DNA of 64,000 nt. It comes from Flavobacteriaceae bacterium UBA1903 (GTDB lineage: Bacteria; Bacteroidota; Bacteroidia; Flavobacteriales; Flavobacteriaceae). Both the position numbers and the translations under genes were made by a program. Location of the stretch: NCBI GenBank assembly GCA_002337605.1, contig DDGL01000004.1:45786-109785 (forward strand), in the 5' to 3' direction. Shown one piece after another: positions 1 to 9,253 of this stretch (position 1 is the stretch's first letter; each line of letters begins with the position of its first letter). The notes under the pieces were generated by a model. That model worked only from the letters and a program-made list of their open reading frames with translations, searched no databases and was not told where the DNA came from.

Positions 1-23
1 CGTGAGTCGTGAGTCGTGAGTCG
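1..23. repeat. Heptamer tandem repeat, unit CGTGAGT
   Basis: Three exact tandem copies of a 7-bp unit (CGTGAGT) plus two further bases lie at the window edge, just past the 3' end of the small membrane protein gene. The array may extend beyond the window. Other non-coding sites here (444-478, 16986-17013, 19234-19261, 45258-45275) also show 7-base periodicity with different unit sequences. Function unknown. Confidence 0.75.
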
Positions 24-39
24 AAAAATAAAAATATTC

Positions 40-255
40 CTAATACAACCTGCCTCTGGACACCATTTTATACATTCCGTAGCCAAAGAAATAACACGCT
101 GCTTGTATGGCAAAGACTAAAAATGAAAGCAGAAAGAATTTAACTGCAACCTGCCAGATGCTTGCGTAGGGTTCTTCACTACCTATCAAAAAGCCCAAAG
201 AGATAAGGGCGATAGCGATTCCGGCAAAAATAAAAAGCATTTTTCTGTGGTTCAT
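40..255 (-). CDS. Small two-span membrane protein, unknown function
   Basis: A 71-residue protein with two clear hydrophobic segments (about residues 6-24 and 36-60) separated by a short polar loop containing GSEEP, ending in a basic tail (SRGRL). It is therefore probably an inner membrane protein with two helices. I do not recognise a family. It starts with ATG, lies downstream of the TonB-receptor-like gene on the same strand, and is separated from it by 224 bases containing a heptamer repeat, so it may be transcribed separately. Composition and start look genuine, but nothing beyond membrane location can be supported. Confidence 0.6.
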   Translation of the reverse strand: MNHRKMLFIFAGIAIALISLGFLIGSEEPYASIWQVAVKFFLLSFLVFAIQAACYFFGYGMYKMVSRGRLY

Positions 256-443
256 ACTCTACAGACGCCGCTTCTCTAAAATGGTTGCGCTAAAGTGATA
301 CAGATTTCTATGATTTCCACGGGTATTTTTACGTTCCACTCTCCAGGTAGGTTTTAAAAAATTGAATTTCAGAAGCTTAAAAAAAAAGAATACTACTCAA
401 AAATCCTCTATTTTTCCTTGCCACAGTTTTTTTTAAGTTTTAA

Positions 444-478
444 TTCGTCGTTCGTCACTCAAAATTCGTACTCAAAAA
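444..478. repeat. Degenerate heptamer repeat (TTCGTCG-like)
   Basis: Five consecutive 7-base words read TTCGTCG, TTCGTCA, CTCAAAA, TTCGTAC, TCAAAAA. The 7-base period is visible by eye although the unit varies. The array abuts the stop codon of the TonB-receptor-like gene (480-2264, minus strand), so it would be transcribed as that gene's 3' trailer. Confidence 0.5.
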
Positions 479-479
479 A

Positions 480-2264
480 CTACCAGTCAAACTTATAGGT
501 CGCTCCCAATAATCCCTGAATTCCCTGTACAGGATAATTAAACCATCTTTCGTAATTGTCGCTTAGCAAGTTACTTCCTTTGGCAAAGATGGAAAGCCGT
601 TCGTCCACACGATATCCTACGTGAACATTTGCATCCAGATAGGCGTCTAACGTCACGGTATTAGGTGGTGTATTTGAAAATATTCCTGTTTTAAAAAACG
701 AATCCTGCCGTTCTCCCACATAAAATAAACTGGCGCCTCCGTAGAACTTTTCAGTGATACTGAAATTTGAAAACAACGTAGCTTTTAATTCAGGTAAGTT
801 CCATGCTTCCTGTTCCACATCGGTGTTATAACTAAAAAATTCAGCATTTACTCCCAGACTGAATTTTTCCGAAACATCTACCTTCAACTCTCCAAAAATT
901 GAAAGGGTATTTATAGCGTCATACACCACCTGAAATGAATTTCCGTAGCCATACCCTTCTGTCATACTTGTATCGCTTTGCACATCCGGGTTATTTTTAA
1001 ACAGGGCTTTGTTGTCTTCTTTGCCGTAAGAAGCCCGTAGATTATACCCTACGGCATTTGTAATTTTCCCTTTAATCCCTCCAAAACCATTGTATAGTTG
1101 ACTGGTTGGAGCCACAAATAAAGTTGGCGACACATACGGGTTTTCTTCTTTAAAATCGTAGTAACTATTCTGTGTCAATCCGCCCTCAGCACCTCCGTAC
1201 ACAGTGATAAACTCTTCCACCAAGCGATAGGAAGCATTGATCTGCGGGTAGATAAAAAAATCGGTTTCACTGTTTTCTAAATCCAGACCTGCCATAGCGG
1301 TAACTCCCAGGGAAAGCGTAAGGTCTTCCTGCAGGTACACTAAAGACGGGGTAATCCCGGCGTTTAACTGGCTGTAGTTTATTCCTCCCAAGCCTATGTC
1401 TATAAATTGTTTTTCAAAACTACCACTCAGGTAGTCAACCTCACCATCTACCTTTAAGGTAAACGACGTTAACGGAAATGAAAACTCTGGCTTCGCTGTA
1501 ACGTTAAACTCTGAAGAGCCAAAAGCATCGCTCAAAAAACGAACATTGGCAGCAATCTTTTCAAAAAATGAATCGTCCACAGCAATACTTCCGCCTACGT
1601 TTCCGCTAAAATACGTCTGCTGAACATCCAGACCTGCTATAAATTCATCGTCGGCAGTATCGTAGGTTTCGTTTAATCCGTACCAGTTAAATAGCTGGTG
1701 CTTCACCCCTGCGTCCAGGCGATACGAGACATCCCGCTGGCGACTTGTATAGTTCCCATCCAGTTGGGTATTGTAGTATTTGTTTTCCAGTCTAATACCA
1801 TCTATGCCCCCTTGTGACGAATTATGTCTGAAAAAGAATCCCGCATTATCGGTTCTGCTGATCTGAAAATTGCTGTACAACTCCCCTAAAATGCTGGTAT
1901 AATTCCCGAATCCCAGCGTAGCATAATTATCGTATAATTTTATAGGTTTTGCTTTTTCAACAGTAGCAGCTTTTCCTTTTGCTGGTGTAAATGTAGAAGC
2001 TACAGGGACCGAGAAGATCTGGTATTGCACGTTCTTTTTTTGTGTGTTTACCGAATCGCTCAGTACTGGCGTTTCTTTTACTTTAAATGCATCGCTAATA
2101 GTAGGGGTGTACGGTTTTACAATGTTTACTACTTCGGTACCAATGTTTTCATCTTCCTCCTGGGCAAACCCTGAAAAAGATAGCGTGATTAAAAGCAGGC
2201 TTAGTAACCCCTTAGCCCCCTTTAAGAGGTTGTTTTTTGATGTATTTTTTATAAAACGAATCAT
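480..2264 (-). CDS. TonB-dependent-receptor-like outer membrane beta-barrel protein lacking a plug
   Basis: A 594-residue protein with an N-terminal signal peptide (hydrophobic stretch about residues 17-33, then FAQ). From about residue 110 there is a long series of alternating hydrophobic/aromatic strands with polar turns, ending in the aromatic terminus KFDW typical of outer membrane barrels. The C-terminal part (NVHVGYRVDERLSIFAKG) resembles TonB-dependent receptor barrels. At under 600 residues, with no recognisable TonB box or plug in the first 110 residues, it is shorter than true receptors and may be a passive channel or assembly factor. It lies 41 bases downstream of the TPR gene, probably in the same operon. 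No SusD partner is nearby. The barrel call is firm; substrate unknown. Confidence 0.72.
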   Translation of the reverse strand: MIRFIKNTSKNNLLKGAKGLLSLLLITLSFSGFAQEEDENIGTEVVNIVKPYTPTISDAFKVKETPVLSDSVNTQKKNVQYQIFSVPVASTFTPAKGKAATVEKAKPIKLYDNYATLGFGNYTSILGELYSNFQISRTDNAGFFFRHNSSQGGIDGIRLENKYYNTQLDGNYTSRQRDVSYRLDAGVKHQLFNWYGLNETYDTADDEFIAGLDVQQTYFSGNVGGSIAVDDSFFEKIAANVRFLSDAFGSSEFNVTAKPEFSFPLTSFTLKVDGEVDYLSGSFEKQFIDIGLGGINYSQLNAGITPSLVYLQEDLTLSLGVTAMAGLDLENSETDFFIYPQINASYRLVEEFITVYGGAEGGLTQNSYYDFKEENPYVSPTLFVAPTSQLYNGFGGIKGKITNAVGYNLRASYGKEDNKALFKNNPDVQSDTSMTEGYGYGNSFQVVYDAINTLSIFGELKVDVSEKFSLGVNAEFFSYNTDVEQEAWNLPELKATLFSNFSITEKFYGGASLFYVGERQDSFFKTGIFSNTPPNTVTLDAYLDANVHVGYRVDERLSIFAKGSNLLSDNYERWFNYPVQGIQGLLGATYKFDW

Positions 2265-2305
2265 ATAATCTGTCTTAACTTGTTTTGAAATGATGAAATG
2301 GGAAC

Positions 2306-5300
2306 TTAGTTTTTATCTGTCTCTACAGACGCATTTGTTTTCGCCTCAGCATTTTTAATGAGAGACAATTCGGCTTTGGCCTCGTTTACAGTTTCCGGGT
2401 AGTCCGTGAAATTAGTGATCACGCTTTCTAAAATATACGTGGCCTGGTATGCATCGTCCAACGCATAAAAATTCTTTGCCATTAACAGCAATCCTTTAGC
2501 ACCGTATTGTTTGTAGCCAGAATAGTCTTTCGCTAGTTTTTGTACTGAAACATTAGAAGCTTCATACTGCTGAGCTTTATTTTTAAAGTAGGCGTCATAA
2601 TACAGCGCTTCCGCAGCCAGGGTGCCTGTTGCTATTTTTTCAACTTCAGCATAAGCAGTTTTTGCTTTGGCTTCATCTCCAGTTTTGATGGCAGCACGGG
2701 CAATAATAATTTGCGCATCACTTTTAATGGTATTGTCTATCTTTTCATTCTGAAGTACTTTTTCAGCAAAATTAACTGCTTCTCCATACCTTTTAAGCTC
2801 ATAGCTGGCTTTCATACTATTGGTTTGCGCAAATATGATGTTCTGCGGAAAATCGGCTTCAGCTTCTAATCGAGTGAGGTATTTTAGAGCATTCTCATAG
2901 TCTTTTTGACCCAGATACAATTCTGAAATCCGCGCCAGCGCTTGTTCTGTAAATTCACTTCGCTCTTTGGAAACCACAAACTCGAAATGTGGAATGGCTT
3001 GCGCCGATTTGTCTTCAGCAAAATACAATTGTCCCAGGTAAAAATGTGCTTGCAATGCATGTTGTCCGTTAGGAAACTGCTGTAGATACTCTTCAAATCT
3101 GGAACGTGCCTGCCCTGTTTTATTTTCTAAGTAGGGTTGCTCGGCCGCCTGGTAGGTAGCGTCGTCTAATTCTGCATCTTCTACTTGTACATAATCCAGT
3201 CCTTGCACCCAGGAAGCATACTCATTTACTTTTCCCTGATCTATATAGATCAGTTTTGCCGAAGACACCGCTTGTAATGCCTCTGGTGTTGATGGAAAGT
3301 CCTTGGCCACACGCTTAAAAATAGCCAGGGCTTCGTTACTCTTTCCCGAATTATCATAGATCAATCCTTTTTTCATCAGCGCCTTGGAGGTATAACTACT
3401 TTTGGGCATTTCGTTGATGAGCTGGTCGTAGGTTCGCAGAGCTTCCGGTGTTTTTTCCAGGCTCACATAGGTGTTTCCAAGTTCGTAAAGGGCATCATCC
3501 CGATACACTGATTTAGGAAAACTCTTTGCAAACTCTTGCAGTCCTTCAATTTTGGATGCTGTTCTGTCTACAAAACCATAACTAATTGCTTTTTGAAACG
3601 AAGCATAATCCTTGTCTGGCGTGCCTAACTCAATAGCCTTATTATAATTTTCCATAGCTGGCCAGTACTGGCTGGTCACAAAATAGCTGTCACCCAAACG
3701 CACATATGCATCTTTTTTCCGGGCACCATTAGAGGTAGAGGATTCCACATAGCCTTTAAATTGCGTAATGGCTTCGGTGTAATTCTTCAATTTAAACTGG
3801 TTGTACGCAAGGTTGTATTTGCTGTTTTCCCACTCGGGAGTTTGTGCTGCAGATGGTAACTGTGCAAATTGCTTATAGCCTAGTAAAGCTTCTTCGAAAT
3901 TAGAGAGCTGGAAATCACTTTCTGCTTTCCAATAGGTAGCTCTTGCAGTAAATATTGCATTGCGAGGCTCTTGTAAAGATTTATTGAACATTGTAATGGC
4001 TTCGCTGTAATTTCCTTCGTTGTACAATTCTATCCCGCGGTAAAAGGCTACTTTTTGATAGGCTAATTTATTTTCGAAATTTTTGTTGTTTTCCAGTAGG
4101 TCCATTGCTCCCTTATAATTTCTGGAGGTAATGTAGCTGTCTATCAACAAGTCTTTTAACGCATCGTTATTTGGATTTTTGGGATAGGTTTCCATAAAGC
4201 CTAATAGCACTTCGGGAGTACTTTGGTAGCTGTTTCCGATCTCGTAGCTCAGTTTAGCGTAATTTAGGTAAGCATCTTCTTGTATCTCAGCAGAAAAATC
4301 AAGTTCTGAAGCATTTTTAAAAGCATTTAATGCCTGTTGTTTTTGTTCCAGTTTCAGATAACTCTCAGCTAAATGGTAGTAGGCATTTTGAGCAACGGAG
4401 TCATTTCCATCTATAATTTTATTGAACTCCCCTATCGCATTCTCATAATTACCCTGCTTGTAATAGGCATACCCCAACTGATAATAATCTGTATTGTTCC
4501 ATTTGCCACGTTTCCCTTTGTATTCCTTTAAATACGGAATGGCTTCGGTGTATTGCCCCAAGTTAAAATAGCTTTCTCCAATGATCTTAGACAGTTCACT
4601 TTTTTCCTGTGGACTGCTCTGGTCGTACTGCTCTTTGCCTAAATCTATAGCTTCCTGAAACTTTCCGAGTTTAAAATTCATATCGGCCTGATAGTAGCTC
4701 AGTCCTTCGTCGTAGCGGTCATCGCCTTTTACTTCTTCAAACAAGGTGTTGGCTTCGGTATAATCGTCGCCTTCGTAGGCAATAAAGCCAAGATAGTACT
4801 TGGCTTGGGAACCATATTTTTCAGAAGTATTTACACGGTTAAAGTATTTCTTAGCTTCCTCGTAACGCTTGTTTTTAAAATAGGCATAGCCATTATTAAA
4901 GTAATATTTATCCTGTTCGCTTCGTGGCAAGCTGGCTTCGTCTACTTTATCGTACCATTTACGCGCATAGGCATATTTTCCGTTTTCAAAATAATAGTTA
5001 GCTACGTTTATATACGCATCATTTCTTTTAATGCTGGTAGGATACTCTTCTACAAATTCTTCCATTAACTGGTCTGCATCTTGCTGGTTGAGACGCACGG
5101 CGCAATTAGCGATGTAGTAGGCACAATCTCCCTCTATTGTAATTTCTGAGGTACGTTCCTTTATGGTGGTGAACAAGGATTGCGCTGCCAGAAACTGATT
5201 GTTATCGTACAGTTCAATGGCTTTGTTGTAATCTACAAGATTATTTGTGTAGGTAGCGGTGCGTTGTGCAAATGTAGACGCAGTAACGCATAGCAAAAGT

Positions 5301-5326
5301 GCTAAAAGTGCGAGGCTTTTGGGCAT
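2306..5326 (-). CDS. Large periplasmic tetratricopeptide (TPR) repeat protein
   Basis: A 1006-residue protein with a signal peptide (about residues 1-20, ending STFAQ), then almost uninterrupted TPR-type helical repeats to the C-terminus. Many units show the characteristic A/G-x-x-Y/F spacing, for example YFNNGYAYFKNKRYEEAKKY and YQLGYAYYKQGNYENAIGEF. There is no membrane anchor or lipobox, so it is probably a soluble periplasmic scaffold. It is the first gene of a probable two-gene operon with the outer membrane barrel protein (41-base gap), which suggests the repeats hold or recruit partners at that barrel. ATG start. The family resembles large flavobacterial TPR proteins annotated only by domain; function is inferred. 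Confidence 0.8.
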   Translation of the reverse strand: MPKSLALLALLLCVTASTFAQRTATYTNNLVDYNKAIELYDNNQFLAAQSLFTTIKERTSEITIEGDCAYYIANCAVRLNQQDADQLMEEFVEEYPTSIKRNDAYINVANYYFENGKYAYARKWYDKVDEASLPRSEQDKYYFNNGYAYFKNKRYEEAKKYFNRVNTSEKYGSQAKYYLGFIAYEGDDYTEANTLFEEVKGDDRYDEGLSYYQADMNFKLGKFQEAIDLGKEQYDQSSPQEKSELSKIIGESYFNLGQYTEAIPYLKEYKGKRGKWNNTDYYQLGYAYYKQGNYENAIGEFNKIIDGNDSVAQNAYYHLAESYLKLEQKQQALNAFKNASELDFSAEIQEDAYLNYAKLSYEIGNSYQSTPEVLLGFMETYPKNPNNDALKDLLIDSYITSRNYKGAMDLLENNKNFENKLAYQKVAFYRGIELYNEGNYSEAITMFNKSLQEPRNAIFTARATYWKAESDFQLSNFEEALLGYKQFAQLPSAAQTPEWENSKYNLAYNQFKLKNYTEAITQFKGYVESSTSNGARKKDAYVRLGDSYFVTSQYWPAMENYNKAIELGTPDKDYASFQKAISYGFVDRTASKIEGLQEFAKSFPKSVYRDDALYELGNTYVSLEKTPEALRTYDQLINEMPKSSYTSKALMKKGLIYDNSGKSNEALAIFKRVAKDFPSTPEALQAVSSAKLIYIDQGKVNEYASWVQGLDYVQVEDAELDDATYQAAEQPYLENKTGQARSRFEEYLQQFPNGQHALQAHFYLGQLYFAEDKSAQAIPHFEFVVSKERSEFTEQALARISELYLGQKDYENALKYLTRLEAEADFPQNIIFAQTNSMKASYELKRYGEAVNFAEKVLQNEKIDNTIKSDAQIIIARAAIKTGDEAKAKTAYAEVEKIATGTLAAEALYYDAYFKNKAQQYEASNVSVQKLAKDYSGYKQYGAKGLLLMAKNFYALDDAYQATYILESVITNFTDYPETVNEAKAELSLIKNAEAKTNASVETDKN

Positions 5327-5476
5327 AGTTATAGAATTTCAGAATTTTTAGAGTAGAAGTGTTGCTAGTGTAGTAACGGTTTTATGACAGGTTAATTATA
5401 TAGTTTGGGGTATAAATGTTTAACAAAATAAAATTACCTAAATTTAAACCTCACAAAACTGAAATCTCAATTTGTT

Positions 5477-5941
5477 ATGAAGAATATACTGTTAATAGTA
5501 CTAACCTTAGTTTCAATAAGCTGCGTTGCTCAGCGTGGTGATTACAAGAATATTTCAGAAAAAAACGGAAAGATTGGTATTGGCACCAACAACCCAGATG
5601 AGTTGCTTACTGTAAAAGGTAAGATACACACCCAGGAAGTACTCGTAGATTTAAATGGCGCCGTAGCTCCGGATTATGTATTTGAATGGTATGCTGAAGG
5701 CACCTCAACCTTAAAACCAACGTATCAATTACTATCGCTTGCTGCTTTAGAGGAGTTTGTAACAAAACACAAGCATTTGCCCAATGTTCCTTCGGCCTCA
5801 ACCCTTGAAAAAGAAGGGCTATCTCTCAAAGAAATGAACTTACTATTATTGGAAAAAGTAGAAGAATTGACACTCTACACCCTGCAGCAGCAAAAAGAAC
5901 TGGAGGTACTAAAGGAAAAACTTTCGGAGTTGGAAGAATAG
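5477..5941 (+). CDS. Secreted tail-fibre-like protein with C-terminal coiled coil
   Basis: A 154-residue protein with a signal peptide (about 1-18, VSISCVAQ; a Cys at 16 might allow lipidation but the lipobox is poor). It then has the motif KIGIGTNNPDELLTVKGKIH, which recurs in Bacteroidota surface proteins resembling phage tail-fibre or S74-chaperone-associated repeats. Residues about 90-125 contain HKHLPNVPSA and GLSLKEMNLLLLEKVEELT, followed by a leucine/glutamate-rich coiled coil to the end. There is no recognisable S74 peptidase catalytic dyad. It is divergent from the TPR gene across 150 bases and 39 bases upstream of ftsE. Likely an oligomeric surface protein; role unknown. Confidence 0.65.
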   Translation: MKNILLIVLTLVSISCVAQRGDYKNISEKNGKIGIGTNNPDELLTVKGKIHTQEVLVDLNGAVAPDYVFEWYAEGTSTLKPTYQLLSLAALEEFVTKHKHLPNVPSASTLEKEGLSLKEMNLLLLEKVEELTLYTLQQQKELEVLKEKLSELEE

Positions 5942-5980
5942 CATTACTTTTGGAACGTTCTATTAAAAACGAATCGCTCA

Positions 5981-6667
5981 ATGTCTGAAAACACCGTACT
6001 TTCTTTACAAAATGCTTCTATTTTTCAACGAGAGAATTTAATTCTTTCGGACGTTTCTGTCTCTATTGACAAAGGTGAATTTGTGTACCTAATTGGGAAA
6101 ACGGGAACGGGAAAAAGTAGTTTTATGAAAACACTGTATGGCGACTTACCTTTGCAAAAAGGCGAAGGGCATATAGTAGGTTATGATTTACCAACCCTGA
6201 AAGAAAAAGACATTCCGTTCTTACGCCGAAAACTAGGCGTGGTATTTCAGGATTTTAAATTGTTGAACGATCGCACTGTGAGTGACAACCTTCATTTTGT
6301 ATTAACAGCAACGGGCTGGAAAGATAAAAACGAAATGAAAGAAAGAACAGAACAGGTTTTAGACAAAGTAGGGATGAAAACCAAAGCGTTTAAATATCCA
6401 TACCAGCTATCTGGTGGGGAACAACAGCGTGTGGCAATAGCCAGAGCGTTGCTGAACGATCCAGAATTAATCCTGGCTGACGAGCCTACTGGAAATCTGG
6501 ACCCACAAACCAGCGTGGAAGTTATGCAAGTATTACAGGAAATTAACAAAAACGGCAATACTATTTTAATGGCTACACACGATTATGCATTGCTCTTAAA
6601 ATACCCTTCCAAAACCCTGAAATGTGATGAGAGTCAGATTTTTGAGGTAGTGCAGAAGACCGTTTAG
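5981..6667 (+). CDS. ftsE: Cell division ATP-binding protein FtsE
   Basis: A 228-residue ABC ATPase of the FtsE class, which pairs with membrane protein FtsX to activate peptidoglycan hydrolases at the septum. Visible motifs are Walker A GKTGTGKSS (about residue 38), a Q-loop in VVFQDFKLL, signature LSGGEQQRVAIARAL (about 142), Walker B LILADEPTGNLD and H-loop MATHDYALL. All catalytic residues are present. No ftsX lies nearby, whereas the two genes are adjacent in many bacteria. The following gene is a glycosyltransferase 18 bases downstream, so ftsE may head a mixed operon. The FtsE name rests on overall resemblance; a LolD-like ABC ATPase is the main alternative. Confidence 0.78.
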   Translation: MSENTVLSLQNASIFQRENLILSDVSVSIDKGEFVYLIGKTGTGKSSFMKTLYGDLPLQKGEGHIVGYDLPTLKEKDIPFLRRKLGVVFQDFKLLNDRTVSDNLHFVLTATGWKDKNEMKERTEQVLDKVGMKTKAFKYPYQLSGGEQQRVAIARALLNDPELILADEPTGNLDPQTSVEVMQVLQEINKNGNTILMATHDYALLLKYPSKTLKCDESQIFEVVQKTV

Positions 6668-6685
6668 TTTCAAGACTGCCAATTC

Positions 6686-7648
6686 ATGAAAAACACTAAC
6701 AGCCACCCAGACATTTCGGTCATTGTACCTATTTACAATGAAGAAAAAAATATTCCGGTGTTGTACAAACGCCTTAAGGATTCGGTTCGTGAAATTTCAG
6801 CAAGCTATGAGTTACTATTTATAAATGACGGTAGTAAAGACGCCTCTATTTTTGAACTGATGAAGCTCACCGAACAGGATGCTAATGTTCGGTATATCAA
6901 CTTCAGCAGAAATTTTGGACACCAAATTGCCGTGACAGCGGGGCTCAATTATTGCCAGGGAGATGCTGTAGTGATTATTGATGGCGACCTGCAGGACCCA
7001 CCCGAATTGATCCCTGAATTATATGCAAAATTTAAAGAGGGGTTTGAAGTGGTATACGCCAAAAGAAAGAAAAGAAAGGGCGAAAGTTTCTTTAAAAAAG
7101 TAACTGCAAAGTTGTTCTACCGAATTCTGAAAAAAATTACAACTACAGATATTCCTTTAGATACCGGAGATTTCAGATTAATAGATAAAAAAGTAGTGCG
7201 TTACCTTCGCCTAATGCCAGAGCAGAACAAATTTATTCGTGGACAAATTTCCTGGTTAGGTTTTAACCAAACCTATGTGTTGTATGACAGGGATAGTCGT
7301 AAAGAAGGTAAAACAGGGTATTCTGTATCAAAAATGTTCAAATTTGCCATGGATGGTATTACCGGATTTTCTGACAAGCCGTTGTCGTTTGTTACTAAAT
7401 TAGGGTTTTTCATCTCTTTTCTTTCGTTTCTGGCAATCATCTTTGCCATTTACTCGCACTTTATACTACAAAAAACCATCACAGGCTGGACGTCTCTTAT
7501 TATAGCTGTTTTATTTATTGGCGGCATTCAACTTATTTCAATTGGAATAATTGGGGCTTACATAAGCAGAATGAACAAAAATTTATTAAACAGACCGCTT
7601 TATATTATTGAAAGCTCCAATTTAAAAAACCAGCAGTATGACCATTGA
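6686..7648 (+). CDS. GT2 glycosyltransferase, polyprenyl-phosphate sugar synthase type (DPM1/GtrB-like)
   Basis: A 320-residue membrane glycosyltransferase. The N-terminal GT-A domain (about 8-230) has VIVPIYNEEKNIP, INDGSKD, the metal-binding DGDLQDPPELI and DTGDFRLIDKKVV, as in enzymes that transfer a sugar from a nucleotide to polyprenyl phosphate. Two transmembrane helices (about 240-262 and 272-298) follow, as in GtrB/ArnC-type proteins. Its stop overlaps the start of the next gene, a GT-C-like membrane protein. This is the expected pairing: this enzyme makes a lipid-linked sugar donor inside, and the partner uses it outside. The sugar is unknown. Confidence 0.83.
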   Translation: MKNTNSHPDISVIVPIYNEEKNIPVLYKRLKDSVREISASYELLFINDGSKDASIFELMKLTEQDANVRYINFSRNFGHQIAVTAGLNYCQGDAVVIIDGDLQDPPELIPELYAKFKEGFEVVYAKRKKRKGESFFKKVTAKLFYRILKKITTTDIPLDTGDFRLIDKKVVRYLRLMPEQNKFIRGQISWLGFNQTYVLYDRDSRKEGKTGYSVSKMFKFAMDGITGFSDKPLSFVTKLGFFISFLSFLAIIFAIYSHFILQKTITGWTSLIIAVLFIGGIQLISIGIIGAYISRMNKNLLNRPLYIIESSNLKNQQYDH

Positions 7649-9236
7649 GAATTCTTGGACAGAAAAGCTCTTTAAACTGGTATTCTGGCTCCTTTGCGGT
7701 TTTTATATTGTTTTTTATATGCCTTTTGGTTTTGAAGGTACCGATACAGGCTACATATTTGGAACGAGCTGGAATATCTATAACGGGCAGATTCCGCACC
7801 GGGACTTTATATATACCAGACCCGCTATTCCTGCGTATTTTCACACCATTTTTCTGTTTATTTCTGAAACGTATGGGTATCTTTTAGACAGGAGTTTCTT
7901 TTATGTACAGATTTTTGTGTACTCCTTAGTAGGGGCAAAACTTTTAATGCAGCATTTTACAATAAAAGACAGCGCTTCAGTATATTTTATTGCAGCGGTA
8001 GGGGCTTTAATTTCAATTCACAATTACCCGCCAATGAGCTGGAATACAGTCGATGGCGTTTTCTTCTGTATGCTTGGGATGTATTTTTTACTCAGGCAAA
8101 ACACGAAAGTAGCATATATCTTATTAGGGACTGTGCTTGTTGTATTAGGAGTATTCTCCAAGCAGTCTTTTTATTTTATGCCCATTTTTATTTTTGTGTA
8201 CCTGCTTATTAAAAAAGACTTTTTTATAGTAAAATATTATACGCTGTTTGGTATTATAGCCGTAGCAGGGTATATATCATTTAAATATTTCAGCAATTCT
8301 TTAGAACCGTTTTGGGAACAAACCTTTGTCCGGACTTCGTCTTCAGCACTCAAAGACGCAGGTATAAAGACGTATTATCTGGCATTAAAGTTTAACTGGC
8401 TATACATCCTTGCTTTGCTGGTATTAATAGGGCTCTGCTTAAAATATACTTCCAGAGCGATCTCTTTTTTGGTATTGAATGTTGTGATAGCAAGCTGTAT
8501 ACTACTCTTTTTTATTAAAAGTATTGATGGCTGGGAAACGATACCATTTATCTTTCAGATCTGGTGGATAGCAAGCGCTGGATTTTGTCTTGTCATGCTA
8601 AGAAAAGACAAGAGATACCTCTTGGTATTACTTTTACTGGCTTTGGGTTGGAGTGCTTCCATAAGCAATGGGTATAGAACCCCCATTCATTTTTCACTCC
8701 CTCTGGTATTTGCTACGTTTATTTTCTTTTTTACTGCTGAAAATTTCAAAGGTTCAAAATGGGTCTATGGGGGTGTACTACTAGCATATCTGGCAACTTT
8801 TTTTATTGGATACTCTACTATTTACAGGGATTCTCCCAGAAAAGAGTTAACCTACGAAATGGACACTATCTTTCCTCAATTAGCATTTATAAAAAGTGAT
8901 AAGGAGACGTTCTACAAATACAAGGAGTTGAAGACATTGGCATTAAAATACCCTAATTTTACTGTGATTCCTGCAGCTACGCACGCACACTATCTTACAG
9001 GCACCGTTAATCCAATAGGTACAGATTGGGCGCACGATGCAGAAATAAATGAAAATTACAAATCACTTATAAAAAAATTAGAAGAAAAAAATACAGTGGT
9101 ATTTATTGAAGCTACCGGTTATTCTTCAGAACAATTAAGCCACTATGAGATTTACAGAAGCATTGAGTCTAATTGGAAGTTAATTGACAGCAATGAATAT
9201 TTCAAAGTGTATACAGCAACTTCAAAAAGCGATTAA
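7638..9236 (+). CDS. Multi-pass GT-C-like membrane glycosyltransferase
   Basis: A 532-residue protein with about ten to eleven transmembrane helices and a C-terminal soluble segment of about 130 residues. The first extracytoplasmic loop carries acidic and aromatic residues (GTDTGYIFG, then HRDFIYTRP), the position where GT-C enzymes place the catalytic Asp. The ATG start lies 11 bases inside the upstream GT2 gene, so the two are translationally coupled. By context it should use the polyprenyl-phosphate sugar made by that GT2 enzyme to modify a glycan or protein on the periplasmic face. Assignment rests on topology and neighbourhood; a precise family was not determined. Confidence 0.62.
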   Translation: MTIENSWTEKLFKLVFWLLCGFYIVFYMPFGFEGTDTGYIFGTSWNIYNGQIPHRDFIYTRPAIPAYFHTIFLFISETYGYLLDRSFFYVQIFVYSLVGAKLLMQHFTIKDSASVYFIAAVGALISIHNYPPMSWNTVDGVFFCMLGMYFLLRQNTKVAYILLGTVLVVLGVFSKQSFYFMPIFIFVYLLIKKDFFIVKYYTLFGIIAVAGYISFKYFSNSLEPFWEQTFVRTSSSALKDAGIKTYYLALKFNWLYILALLVLIGLCLKYTSRAISFLVLNVVIASCILLFFIKSIDGWETIPFIFQIWWIASAGFCLVMLRKDKRYLLVLLLLALGWSASISNGYRTPIHFSLPLVFATFIFFFTAENFKGSKWVYGGVLLAYLATFFIGYSTIYRDSPRKELTYEMDTIFPQLAFIKSDKETFYKYKELKTLALKYPNFTVIPAATHAHYLTGTVNPIGTDWAHDAEINENYKSLIKKLEEKNTVVFIEATGYSSEQLSHYEIYRSIESNWKLIDSNEYFKVYTATSKSD

Positions 9237-9253
9237 TCCGGTTTTAAAGTACT

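Noticed and set aside
480..2264. SusC-type polysaccharide transporter
   Set aside because: Too short, no plug or TonB box, and no SusD-like lipoprotein gene adjacent.
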